From Holdemania massiliensis (GTDB lineage: Bacteria; Bacillota_I; Bacilli_A; Erysipelotrichales; Erysipelotrichaceae): a stretch of 64,000 nucleotides of DNA. The stretch spans positions 3,472,001 through 3,536,000 of the forward strand of contig NZ_JAKNTK010000001.1 of the NCBI RefSeq assembly GCF_022440805.1, given 5' to 3'. The position numbers were made by a program, and so were the translations under genes. Shown piece by piece: positions 17,068 through 28,800 of the stretch; within the stretch, counting starts at the first letter, position 1; each line of letters begins with the position of its first letter. The notes under the pieces were generated by a model that saw only the letters and a list, made by a program, of their open reading frames with translations, had not been told where the DNA came from and ran no database searches.

Positions 17068-17254
17068 GAATTTATTCCTCATCTTTATTACTTCTAGTTA
17101 ATCACAAAGCAGAATATTTTTCAAGTTAAGATAAATTAATGCTTTCTAAATTTACCCTCCAAATTAACAAACGAATAGAAGGTTATTTATAGGTAAAAAA
17201 ATTCCCAGCTTATTAATAAGCAGGGTATTCAACTAGCTCTCATAGAAAGGATAT

Positions 17255-17290
17255 AAAAGAACCGCAAGCATCACTGTTTGCGGTTCTTTT
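17255..17290. terminator. Bidirectional terminator
   Basis: Perfect 13-bp stem AAAAGAACCGCAA / TTGCGGTTCTTTT with a 10-nt loop. It ends the Rpn-family gene on the minus strand and lies upstream of the ycaQ-like gene. Confidence 0.85.
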
Positions 17291-17329
17291 ATAAACTCTT
17301 ATGAATAGTGTTTTTACTTAGGATTTCTT

Positions 17330-18406
17330 TTAATCCAGTGGAGATACAAAGGTTAAAGCTTGATTTATCTGATCTTTCTGATTAATGGCAGCCATCTGCC
17401 GCTGTAAATCCTCCGGTGTCTGGATCTTATCCAACTGCAGTATAAAATCTTCAAGAGCTTCTGACTCTAAACTGTCAATCTGTTGCGCTTCAGCCTCGCT
17501 GAGTTTCATCCGCTGACCTAACACTAATTGAATCAAGGCTCGCTGACCTTCCAACTTTCCTTCTAGTTTTCCTTTAGCAATTCCTTTCTCGTAGACTCTT
17601 TGTTCATCCAGTTCGTCAAATTTAGCCCGCATTCTGGCGATCGCTAAACTCGTATCCCTTAAAAAATCTCTTTTCTTCTCTTCCATCATCGCTATGATTT
17701 CCTCCTTTTCAATTAATTTCTGAATGATTTCCTGCTTCTTTTCCACGTGGCTAAACCGAATCATGTAGTGAATTTTATCCGATATCCGCCATTCTTCTAT
17801 CGGCTTTTTCTCCAAATTCACCAGTTTATCCATCTCCACCCATAGAATCCTGCCTTGTTCTTTTAACATCCATTCCCCACTGATTTCGTGAAAAAATCGG
17901 TGAGGATGAAGATAACCCTCGTAGCCCTTTTTTACTTGCGAAATATGATTGGTAATCATGATCTGAACTACCGGATCAAAATCATACCGATCACCTATGG
18001 TCATCTGATCCACAATCATTCTGGCCAGATACCCCTGAGAGCGATGCGACAGGGAATCACTCATCTGATAATTCTGAATTTCCAGATTCACCAGCTGAAT
18101 CGTTCCTTCATCGTCTTCCGTTTCGAGCAGCAAATCAAATCGAACCCCTTTTTCATTACTGTGATCTTTCATCGGCTCCGTATTCTTAATGTCCGCTCGA
18201 ATAAGCCGGCACTGAAGCAGATCGGACAGATACGCAATCCTGATTCTTCGCGATTTTTCATCTTCCGAGCCGAAGGTGTATCGAAAGACATCATTATCAC
18301 GATAATCAAGGATATTCTGACGCTGATGAGGTGAGGCAGGTGTTAGTAATGAAACAGAATCTTGCTTTGGCACTTGTTTGTGAGGATAATTGGATATTTC
18401 CGACAT
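17330..18406 (-). CDS. Rpn/PDDEXK-family nuclease-transposase
   Basis: A 358-residue protein of the Rpn (recombination-promoting nuclease) / PD-(D/E)XK 'transposase' family (PF12784 type). N-terminal D-N-D-V-F-R-Y-T-F-G marks the family; the active-site residues appear as Asp in V-R-F-D-L-L-L-E-T-E and E-x-Q in V-N-L-E-I-Q-N-Y. The C-terminal third is charged and helical with G-K-L-E-G-K-L-E-G-Q repeats. ATG 18406 follows GGGAGGG. It lies between the ycaQ and HAD genes, the same junction occupied by the Hint-like gene in the other copy of this segment, so it is probably a mobile arrival. Confidence 0.85.
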   Translation of the reverse strand: MSEISNYPHKQVPKQDSVSLLTPASPHQRQNILDYRDNDVFRYTFGSEDEKSRRIRIAYLSDLLQCRLIRADIKNTEPMKDHSNEKGVRFDLLLETEDDEGTIQLVNLEIQNYQMSDSLSHRSQGYLARMIVDQMTIGDRYDFDPVVQIMITNHISQVKKGYEGYLHPHRFFHEISGEWMLKEQGRILWVEMDKLVNLEKKPIEEWRISDKIHYMIRFSHVEKKQEIIQKLIEKEEIIAMMEEKKRDFLRDTSLAIARMRAKFDELDEQRVYEKGIAKGKLEGKLEGQRALIQLVLGQRMKLSEAEAQQIDSLESEALEDFILQLDKIQTPEDLQRQMAAINQKDQINQALTFVSPLD

Positions 18407-18423
18407 ATTTAAGCCCTCCCATG

Positions 18424-18460
18424 ATTAATATTGCGGAAAATCAGAAAAAGCCCCACAAAA
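18424..18460 (-). repeat. Leader element shared with 58.9 kb
   Basis: Sequence in the 5' leader of the Rpn gene that reappears with few changes at 58885-58920: TTAATATTGCG, a short A-rich stretch, then G-A-A-A-A-A-(A)-G-C-C-C-C-x-C-A (plus-strand reading). The stretch 18407-18812 otherwise holds a terminator (18562-18605) and no gene. Confidence 0.5.
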
Positions 18461-18561
18461 AATGGGAAAAAGCGAAATAACTTTCTTGAGTATCCTTTTA
18501 CAAATTTATATTAACTCATTTGAGAGTGATATTCAATCCCTTCTCTCCCTATCCGTAAAAT

Positions 18562-18605
18562 AAAAACAGTCAAACGAAAACAAAACTGTCTCTCATTGAC
18601 TGTTT
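18562..18605. terminator. Candidate terminator upstream of Rpn gene
   Basis: AAAAACAGTCAA (18562-18573) pairs with TTGACTGTTT (18596-18605) around a 22-nt loop. On the minus strand it is followed by T-rich sequence, so it probably ends transcription of the HAD gene about 210 nt upstream. Confidence 0.6.
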
Positions 18606-18812
18606 CTCTGCCTATTCTTCTGTTTAATCCCCTGACTACTCCCATGGACAAGTTTTTGGGTTTTCACCATTGAATTATAACCTTGAAGCACCGTTTCCTC
18701 GCCCGCTTTGCCCAGCTCTGTTTTGCCTTGAGTCCTCAAGACGGGACTTCTGTTTCCGCCTTCCTTGAGCAGCTTAAGAAACGCTCATTTTTTCTGCTGT
18801 CTTTCCCTTTTC

Positions 18813-19664
18813 CTATTTTTCTTTTTGCGGTGTTTTTTTCATCAGCCGCTCCATCTGTATCCGAGCTTCCGTGTAATCAATAATGCTCTTCACAATTTTA
18901 TCCAGCTCCCGATTTTCGCTGTAATCCGCCGGCGCAATAAAATCCGCTCGATGGTCAGCTACCAGCTGCTGCGCAGTCGCTTTCTTCTTATCTGAGCCCT
19001 TGCCAAATACCGCAATGGACTTGCCGCCATTGACCGTCACCAGCTTCATACACGGGACATCGGTTAATCCATCACCAATATAAATCATATTGGTAAAGGG
19101 AATATCACGCAGCTGATCCGGTGTATACCGGTTAAGATCATTATCATTGTTTTCATCCAGCACGCCCTTGTTGATGCGAAAGATATACTGCGTTTTCGTC
19201 GTGTAATTGACAACTGTAGCTGGCCAAACTGCAACACCGCTGGCATTGTAGCAATACTTGCAGGCATAAATCTTCTTGAATTCCTTCGCAATCGAAGTCC
19301 CTTCAATAATTTCAGTCAAACCGGAAGAAATGATAAAATGCTCAACCTCAATATTATGCTGCCGGCCATATTCGTTAATTCGCCCAAACCACTTTTCCAC
19401 ACCGGGATACAACTTCACATTCTTGCCTAAAGCGACAAAATCACTCCGGCGAATGGGTTGTCCCATCAGATTCGCCTTGTTCAGCATCATATACATATAC
19501 GTCAGAATTCCGTCCATCTTCTGACTCTCGGCCAAAGCGGTGACTTCACTCCAAAACTGGGCCGGTTCAATGCCTAAGGATGGAATGAAACTGAATTCCT
19601 GCATGTCCTTCGGCGATAAGGTCTTGTCAAAATCGTACATCAGAGCTAGTTTCGTTGCCTTCAA
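18813..19664 (-). CDS. HAD-family phosphatase
   Basis: A 283-residue haloacid dehalogenase-superfamily hydrolase. Motif I is D-F-D-K-T-L near residue 11, motif II lies in I-I-S-S-G-L near residue 113, and motifs III/IV in Y-I-G-D-G-L-T-D-V-P near residue 218. The Asp nucleophile and Mg-binding aspartates are present. A small cap domain is inserted between motifs I and II. The start codon is TTG at 19664 with GAGGG 7 nt upstream; the next ATG would cut into motif I. Substrate unknown. It is the intact copy of the remnant at 10640-11175. Confidence 0.88.
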   Translation of the reverse strand: MKATKLALMYDFDKTLSPKDMQEFSFIPSLGIEPAQFWSEVTALAESQKMDGILTYMYMMLNKANLMGQPIRRSDFVALGKNVKLYPGVEKWFGRINEYGRQHNIEVEHFIISSGLTEIIEGTSIAKEFKKIYACKYCYNASGVAVWPATVVNYTTKTQYIFRINKGVLDENNDNDLNRYTPDQLRDIPFTNMIYIGDGLTDVPCMKLVTVNGGKSIAVFGKGSDKKKATAQQLVADHRADFIAPADYSENRELDKIVKSIIDYTEARIQMERLMKKTPQKEK

Positions 19665-19781
19665 ACTTAATCCCTCATTTCATCATTATTTCTATTGTAG
19701 CATTTTTCTCTGCTTTTTGCGTGAAGGAAACATCAATCATGGTCGCCCTGCAATCAAGCGGCTCGCATAAGACGCTTCTTT

Positions 19782-19812
19782 AAAAAGACAGCTGCACCCT
19801 TTCGAGTGCAGC
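19782..19812 (-). terminator. Terminator of the giant surface gene
   Basis: On the minus strand the stem GCTGCAC / GTGCAGC (19812-19791) is followed after four bases by five T, 12 nt past the stop codon. Confidence 0.85.
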
Positions 19813-19823
19813 GATCTTTCAGC

Positions 19824-22800
19824 TTATTTTTTAATAAACGCTTTTAACGCGGTCTGGATCTGAGTCCATTTTGCTTCATTCCGCTGGGCTCTTTTTCTTG
19901 GCTTTTCTGCTTCTTCCAAGGCTTTGTTCTGACAAACCCCATAAGCGTCAAAGGTATAACTCCTGCCTTGAATCGACAGTGTTTGATCAACCACCGCAAT
20001 TCCATCAATATAGTACATCGACTGACCAGCATCGTTGACAAACCAACCGTCTGGTGACAGTAAACCCAGGACTTTTTCAATCCAGCGCTGCAGAATCATC
20101 GCAAATTCAGCCTGCGTGATCGGACTGTTCGGATCAAATTGACCTTGATCCTTCGCTGACAGAATACCCGCCTGCTGCAAAACCCTGACCGCCTGGATGG
20201 AAGCTTCAGAAAGCTGATCCTGATCCGTAAAGTCCTTTATCTCATAAATGTCTTCTAATGGTGTTTTTGTCAGTTTCGCAAACTGGACAAGAATCGAAGC
20301 CAGCTCCGTCCGCGAAATCATTTCCTGCGGATCAAAGCGATTTTCTTCTTCACAGGTAATCAACCCCTGCTTGACTGCCCATGCGGCATAGCCAGCCAAC
20401 GTCGGATCCTCAACATCCTCATAGGAAGATTCCACGCTAGAATCTGGCTGGAAATGAGCCAATTGGCCTAAGGCAGCCGCTAACTGAATCCGCGTTATTG
20501 CCTGGTCCGGTTTGATTTCAGCTTCTTCGATAAGTCCCAGCAAGCCGCGGTTGTAGGCGAAATACAGTGCGGACTGAGCCCAATGACCGGCAGCGGTCAA
20601 CGAATCACTTTCAACGAAAGTCAGACTGTATTGTCCAAAATGATCCACCGCCATGACCATTGCCTGAGCGTCTTGATCATAGGCTGAGAAGAGGACTGAT
20701 GTTGCCTGATCTTCCCTCAGACTGAGGGCTATAAGATGAGCGGCCTGATCGGATTTCGATAATCGAACAGGAATTGCTACTTGGAGAGTTCCTTCCTTTA
20801 AATCCAGGATCTGACCATCAGCATAACTGGCACTCAGTGCATAGACCGGGAAATCCTGAACGACTTGTTGGATGCGGTTTGACAATTTAGAAGAATCCAC
20901 ACTCACAGCCGTAATCTGGACGTCATTCTGCGCTTGTTTGTAAATTTCTTCAATGGCCGCCAAGTCCAGTGACAGCTGCATTCCTACTTGATCCAGCACC
21001 AGCACTGTCGTATGAATTTGACGATCTAGAATCAATTCCTGTGTTGCCTTTGGCAGATTGAAGCTGAAGGATGCTGTCTTGACTGAGCTATCCCCCAAGT
21101 GCAGGGTCACTTTCTGATCTTCTTCACTGACCTTGCTAACCGCCTGTTTGAGTGCCTCTTCCACTTGCTTTTCCGTTACAATGACATCCTTGGATGCCGT
21201 TGGAGCTGTCGGTTTGCGGCTCGGTACAGGTTTGGCTGTCGGACTTGGAATGACCTCTGGAAGCGGATCTTCCACAACTTCATACGTACCAATTTTAATC
21301 GCTGCGATGAAGTCTTTGACAGCCTGTTCCAAGGCTTCTTTAGCTTTTAAAACTTCGGCTTTGGACTCCGGATCTTCCAATCTGTCAATCGCTTTCTGCA
21401 AGCTCTCATTCAAGGTATTCATCTCAGCAGCGCTCACAAATTTGCGGCCTTTCGCAACGGATGAAGCCGGACTGTCACTGACTGAAATGGGCTCCTTTGT
21501 TGTTTTTGCCTGTTGAATGGCTTGTTCCAAATCCGTCGTATCAATGGCTTCATAAACGGCTGTAATCGTCACCGCCTGGGCTGGCATCATGAAAGTTGTC
21601 ACAGCAGCCTGCGGATTCGCCAAGGTCACAGACTGATTACTCGACCATTCAATGAATTCCTTCGTCTTCACTTTCGGAGCTGAGATCGTGACTTTTTCTC
21701 CTTCGAGGTAAAAATCAGATCCTTCCCCATTCACAACGCGAAGTTCATAAGCCGGCAAGACCGTCACTGAGCTGCTCGCCGTTTTTGTCTGATCAACAGC
21801 TGAAGTCGCATTGATCGTTAAGGTCGTACTTGTTTCTTCAGGGCCGATGGTTAACAAGCCTTGAGCATCCAAGGTTGTGCCTTCACTTAAATTACCTTCC
21901 AGTTTCCAGTTCACGGTCTGAGCCGGTTCAAATTCACCGCTGACCTGTGCCTTAAAGACCTGCGTCTTTCCGCGGCGAACTGAAACCTTCGCAGGATTGA
22001 CTGTCACTTTTTCCACCGTCACGGCCGGATAAATCCGTCCGACCGAAGCAGAATCGTCAATCTGTAATAAGGTCTTTAAGTCTGCCGGCTTCACGCCTTC
22101 AAAGTAGAGAGCATAGCTTTTCTCTTCTGGATTGGCATTGGCAATTACAGCTTGATCTTTAACGGTCAGAAGGGTTTGCGTCAATGCTGAAATCTCGCTG
22201 AAGACGATCGTTTTCTTTCCATCATGCAAAACTTTAGCCTCGCCGCCGATCGTCAGAGTGGCTAAGCCGTGATTATGGATTACCTCTTTTTGTTCCGCGA
22301 TCATCGTTCCATTCAAGATGATGAGCTTGCCATAGTTTTCTAACGCAATGCCTGCCTGGATGGATTGAATTTTTCCTTGAGTTTTACTATCTTGAATCGT
22401 TAAGGAGGCTTCCTTGCCCACCGTAAGCAAGGCCACAGTGCCATTCCCGCTGATGGTTAAACCATTGATATCCAGCGTTATTGCCTTTTTATCAAAAGTG
22501 ATGCCTTCCTGCTTCAAATCAATCGCTTTGACCAGGCTGACTGTTTCTCCACTTTCCGCGGCTTCGATTGCCTCTGCCAAAGTTTCATAGCGATTTTTCA
22601 TTGTTCCTGAAGCGTCCAAAATCAGGACATAAGCCACTTTCGGCTGCGGATAAATCTTTCCCATCTGAGCGCTTTCCGCAATTGCATAATACTGCGCAAC
22701 ATCGTAGGAAGTCATGGCCTTATCGACAAAGGCAGCCGCATAGCCATTGGCCGTATTGATCACTGCCGCTGTGTCTTTCACCGTGAACACGACTTCTGGA

Positions 22801-25800
22801 CTGGTCAGAGACTGTTGATCCACAACAATTGTGCCTTCCGGATTAACCGCAGAGTTCGAATTCTTACTCGTAACTACAGCGTTGTTTTCAATCATGATCT
22901 TGCCTGAACCATGACTGCGCAAGGCCACGCCCTTACTTTCCGTCGCTTCGACTTTTCCGCCGGCAATCGTCACCGTTCCGCTACTCTGATTTTCAATCGC
23001 TGTTCCCGATCCCGTCACTATATGTCCGCCGCTCATCGAAACCTTTCCCTGGTTATCCATCGCTGCCGCCCCAGACTGCTTTGTGATTTCTGCGTCCTTA
23101 CTGATCAAGACGCTGCCCATTTCCAAATTGACGATGGCAGGTTTCGTTTGATCCACTGATTTCAGTGTCCCCCCGGAAATGTCTGCGGTGCCCTGATTGA
23201 TCAGCACTTCACTCACGGATGACGAAAGCTTTCCGCCGCTCATCGTAAGCTTTGCCGTTTCAGCATTTTCGATCACCGCAGCATCGGCATAGATCTGTCC
23301 GCCAGTGATCACCAATTCGCCTGCATTTTCAATCGCATGACCCTCTTCGGTATTCACGATCGTGGCATCCTTGCCGATTGTCAGCGTCTTGCCTTCTGGA
23401 TTGACAATTGCGGATTTTCCTTCAGCCAGAGAATAAACGGTTCCGCCGGTAATGGTCATCGTGTTTTGATTTCTCAGCACAACATCCCCTTTTGAGGTTA
23501 ACATGCCATCGGTGATTTCCAGTGTTCCCTGTGTCCAAATCACTTCTTTTTTCGCACTGAGTCCAGCACCGGCAATCTTGATTGGCGCCTTCATATAGTT
23601 TGCAATCGCGAAGTCCTCCAAAGATTCCAGGGTTCCACCCGTGATTTGTATCCCTGCTTTTGAATTATTTGAAATCACGCTTTTTTTACTGCGCAATTGA
23701 CCATCAGAAATCAAAATGGATCCACCATAAGACCGGATATTGATCAAAATTCCATTCAACGCTTCTAAGGTTCCGCCCGCAATCGTGACTGAAGCCTTTC
23801 CCTGGTTATAAATTAAAGATCTATTGCTTGTGGTTTTAATAACGGTATCCTTTCCTTGAATCACGATCTGATCGTTTTCATTTTGAGAAGTATTGCTTAT
23901 GACTTCAACAGCTTTTTCCTGGTTATTTCCTATCGATCCTCCTGAAATTAAGATTGAACCACTGTTTTTAATCATGGGATAAGTATCAGCACTGGACTCC
24001 AGGATTCCTCCACTGATCTTGATCGTTCCCGTATCGCTTCGCAGCAGCTCACCCGTCGCTAAGACGTTGTCACTGGTCTTCAGCGTTCCCTGACTGACTT
24101 CAATTTCCCCAGTTGTCGTCTTAATGCCTACTGCCTTAGTCACGATGGTTCCACCACTGAGGTGGACCTTACCAGCACCACCATCAATCGCAATAGATTT
24201 TCCTCTGAGGTCCTCGGTTTCAATCGTCCCCCCACTCAGTGTAATCTGTCCTGTCGAGGTATTTTGAATGCCGCGAACCGCTGCCAGTTTCCCCAACTTG
24301 GCAGCACTGCGGTCGTCTACGATCAAGGACGCGTCTTCCGATAATGTCAGGACAAAGTCATCCTCAGTTTTCGTGATTGTCTTTCCATGAAGATCTAGGG
24401 TCAGCTGTTTGTTGGCTAAAACAGTCGACTGTTTCAACGTTGTAAAGTCCTCAATTACGGTTAACGTATCCCCAGAAACAGCGTGATCTATCGCTTCCTG
24501 CAGCGTCGTATACTGCCCAGTTTCCTGCCCCTGATGCTTCAGACTGATCACCAACGGTGCCGGTTCAGGAACGATGATTCCTACTTTCGCTTTCTCATCG
24601 ATCGTATAGTAAGACCGAACATTGTATCCGGTAATCGCTGAATACGCGAACTGAAGTGCAGTTCCCTTTTCTAATTGATGAATAACCTCGGTATCCGCAA
24701 GAATATTGAATTTTCCCGTCGAGGCACTGTAAATCACTACCGCCTGTTCCTTTTCCGCCTGAATGAAACTCTTGGAAATCGTAATTGGTTTCGTTGTGTT
24801 AGTATAGATCGCTCGACCTTGATTCCCTAAGGCTTGGATTGTTGCATTGGCAATGTTGAGCTCTTTCCCGGCATGATCATACAAGGCGATTCCAGTTTCA
24901 CCTTCGGCAACCAGTGTGCCGCCTGTTATTTCCAAACTTCCTTGGTTGTCCACTGATGCGGTTCCATGAGGATTGAGAATCTGCGCATCCCCACTGATCT
25001 TCAATGTACCCTGCTCTGTATTGACCAACGTTGCTTGATTGGCAGCTAAGGATTTCAAGATACCGCCACTAATCATCGCCGTTTTCGTATTCTTCAAAAC
25101 GACATCTTCTTCCGATTCCAATGTACCACCAGAGATCTCAACGTTACCTTTGCTTTCCACAACAGCCTTCTTCGCCGTGATCTTTCCACCTTGAATGATG
25201 ACCTTGCCTGTTTCTGAATTATTCACAATTGCAGCTTGACTACCCCGGGATTGGATCGTTCCCCCGGAAATCGTGATATCTCCCGCTGTCGTATTATTAA
25301 GAATAACACCAGTATAATCACTCTTTGATTCAAGCATTCCACCGGTAATCCTTACCGAAGCCTTTCCCATGTTCATTATAACAGCGCTATCTTTAATATA
25401 CATCCGCGTGGATTCTCCACCAATTTCAATCGTTACATTTGCATCTGTCGCGAGACTCTTAATGATTGGATTTCCCCTAGAGTCCGTTTTTTCAAACAAT
25501 CCGCCAGAGATGAAGATCGAGCCCGCAGTTCTGATTAAAGGATCTGCAATGTTGGCAAAAAATGTACCATCCTTGATCGATACAGTACCCGTTTCGCTAC
25601 CAATCAATGCACCTCCATAACCTTCTGTATTTACAATTCTTCCTTTAGAAATTTCGATATTCCCAGTGGTTGTCTTGATCCCTTCCAACTCAGTGATGAT
25701 CGATCCACCATTGATATGAATCTTACCCGCCTGCCCTGAAATTGCGATCACTGCGCCGCCAGTTCCATACATCTTAGCCTCAATCGTTCCTCCAGTCAGA

Positions 25801-28800
25801 GTAATCGTTCCCTTGCCCTGATTTTCAATGCCTTGATTGGCGGTGATTAAACCCGTCTGCGCTTCACTGGCATCGTTCACCGTCAATGATGCCGCATCCT
25901 TTAAGGTTATCGCATAGCCTGTGCTTTCTTTCCTAATCGTTTTTCCATTCAAATCCAACGTCAGATTCTTGGATTGAATCTCAACTCCCGATTTAGCGAG
26001 CTGGAAATCTTCCAAAACTTTTAACGTGTCACCCGATTGCGCTGCCTGAATAGCTTCCTGCATCTGCGTATATTGTTTGACTACCGTTCCATTTCGTTCC
26101 AAACTAACAATCAATAATCCTGGTTCTGGATAAATTAGCCCGACTTCAGCCTTTTCACCAATCTGATAAAAATCTCGGACATGATCGCTGTCAATATTGG
26201 CAGAGTCTTGGAAATAAAGCGCATACCCATTCTCCGTAGTATTGTTGACGGTTGTTGTTCCGTTCAAGATCAGTTTGCCTGTCGAAGTACTGTAGATTGT
26301 TCCCTTGGTCGTTGTTGGAGAAGTTAGCGTACTGTCTTGAATCATAACGTCTTTTTCAGTGTTCACAGAAAGTGCTGCTCCCTGACTTCCCTTAGCTTCA
26401 ATCACAGCGTCTTGAATTGTTAAACTCTTTCCTGATTGATCCAATACCGCAATTCCCGCTTCGGCTTCCGCCGTCATTGTCCCGCCGGTGATTTCCAAAC
26501 TTCCCTGGTTATCCACTGCGGCGGTTCCCTGGGTATTGAGAATCTTCGCATTCTTGCTGATCTGTAACATGCCCTTGTCCGTATTGACCAACGTCGGCTT
26601 ATTGACAGCCGTGGATTTTAAGGTACCCCCGCTAATCATCGCCGTTTTCGTATTCTTCAAAACGACATCTTCTTCCGATTCCAATATACCACCAGAGATT
26701 TCAACGTTACCTTTGCTTTCCAGAACGGCCTTCTTCGCGGTAATTTTTCCACCTTGAATCATGACCTTGCCTGTTTCTGAATCATTTAGAATTGCAGCTT
26801 GGATACCGTGCGATAGGATTGTTCCGCCAGTAACGATCAAATTCCCGGCCGTATTGCCATTTAAAACAACACCAAATAAATCACTGGTGGATTCAAGTGT
26901 TCCCCCGGCAATGATAACTGAAGCAGATCCCAGGGTCACTAAGACTGGGCCATCACTGTTATTCATCTTCGTCAACTCTCCGCCAATTTCAATCTTCACA
27001 TTTCCCTGTGTGGCAAGACTGCTGATAGTCGGAAATCCAGCGGAATGAGTATGTGTAAATGTTCCGCCTGAAATATAGATTGACCCAGATGTTTCAATTA
27101 AAGGGAATGGAACTTGCGATATAAATGTTCCGTTCGTAATCGTCAAGGTCCCTGTTTCACTAACAATTAATTGAGTTGCATTATCCACATTCTCAACTTT
27201 TCCCTTATTGATTACAATCTCTCCCGTAGTTGTCTCGATAGCTCTTACCTCAGTTATGATTGATCCACCATTCAGATGAACCTTGCCAGCCTTCCCTGAA
27301 ATCGCAGTTATACTGCTTTCAAATAAATACATCTTGGCCTCGATCGTTCCTCCAACCAAGGTAATCGTTCCCAGGCCTTGGTTTTCGATGACTTGTTGCG
27401 CACTGATTAAGCCCGTCTGTTCTGTACTGGAATCATCCATAGTTAATGAAGCGCCATCCTGTAAAGTAATGGCATAGCCGACGGTTTCTTTGTAGATAAC
27501 TTTTCCATTCAGATCCAGCGTCAAGTCTTTAGCCTGTATCACCTGCGTAGCTTCCAAATATACATCTTCGAGCATTTCCAAGGTATCCCCGGATTTTGCA
27601 TTCTGTACTGCCTCTTCCAGTTTTACATAGGAATCAATGACCTGCCCGGCTCTGCGTACATTCACGACTGGCTGTGTGGAGACGGGATAGATCTTGCCCA
27701 CTTTTGCAGAACGTTCAATTGTATACTGTGCTCGGACATTCGACCCGGTAATCGCCGCATTATCAAAATAGAGTGCATAGCCATTTTCAGCGGTATTGCT
27801 GACATGAGTCATTCCATTGAAATTCAGTTTTCCTGTCGCTGTACTGTAGATCGTCCCCTTGGTTGTTGTTGAGGAGCTCAGCGTGCTATCTTGGATCGTA
27901 ACGGCTTCTTCAGTATTGACAGAAAGCGCAATACCCTGATTTCCCGTTGCTTTGATTTCAGCATTTTGAATTGTCAGGTTCTTTCCTGACTGATCCAAAA
28001 TGGCAATGCCTGACTCAGATTCCGCAAATATCGTACCCCCGGTAATCTCTAAGTTTCCCTGATTATCAATCGCTGCGGTTCCATTGGTATTGGAAATCTG
28101 CGCTTCGTCGCTGATCTTTAATGTTCCCTTCACACTATTGATTAGAGTCGCTTTATCGGCAGCATTTGATATTAATGTTCCACCTGTAATCTCTGCCGAT
28201 ATATTATTTGTAAATACCTCGGCTTCTTCTGATATCAGCATACCGCCGGAGATCTTAATCTTTGATCCAATAATTACATTTTCTTTGGCCGTAATCGTTC
28301 CGCCAGTAATGTTAACTGGGGCTCCACTAACATCACAACTTATCGCTGTGCGGTCAGATTCTAAAGTTCCCCCTGAAATCGTTACCGGAGCTTTTCCACC
28401 GCTCACAATGAGATCGTAATTTCCGCGAATGACTGTCGTTTCCCCGCTGATCTCAATGCGTGTCGTTGCATCGGCTGATCTTTGCATAATAATAGCGGCT
28501 GTATAACCTTTTTTCTCCAACGTTCCTCCGGAAATCAGGATTGAGCCATCCGTCCGGATAAGCGGATCCACATTGTGTGAAAGGAGTTTCCCTCCCGTAA
28601 CGGTCACAGTTCCTGTATTACTTTTAATCATGCCGCCATTGGCTTGTTCCGTTGTATGCATTTCGCCTTGGGAAATCGTAATGTCGCCCGTAGTCGTTAT
28701 AATCCCATATTGTCTGGCGCTGATCTTTCCTCCATCCAAATGAACCTTCCCGGCATTTCCTAAAATTGCGATTGATTTAGTTGGAACAGTCTCATTGATC

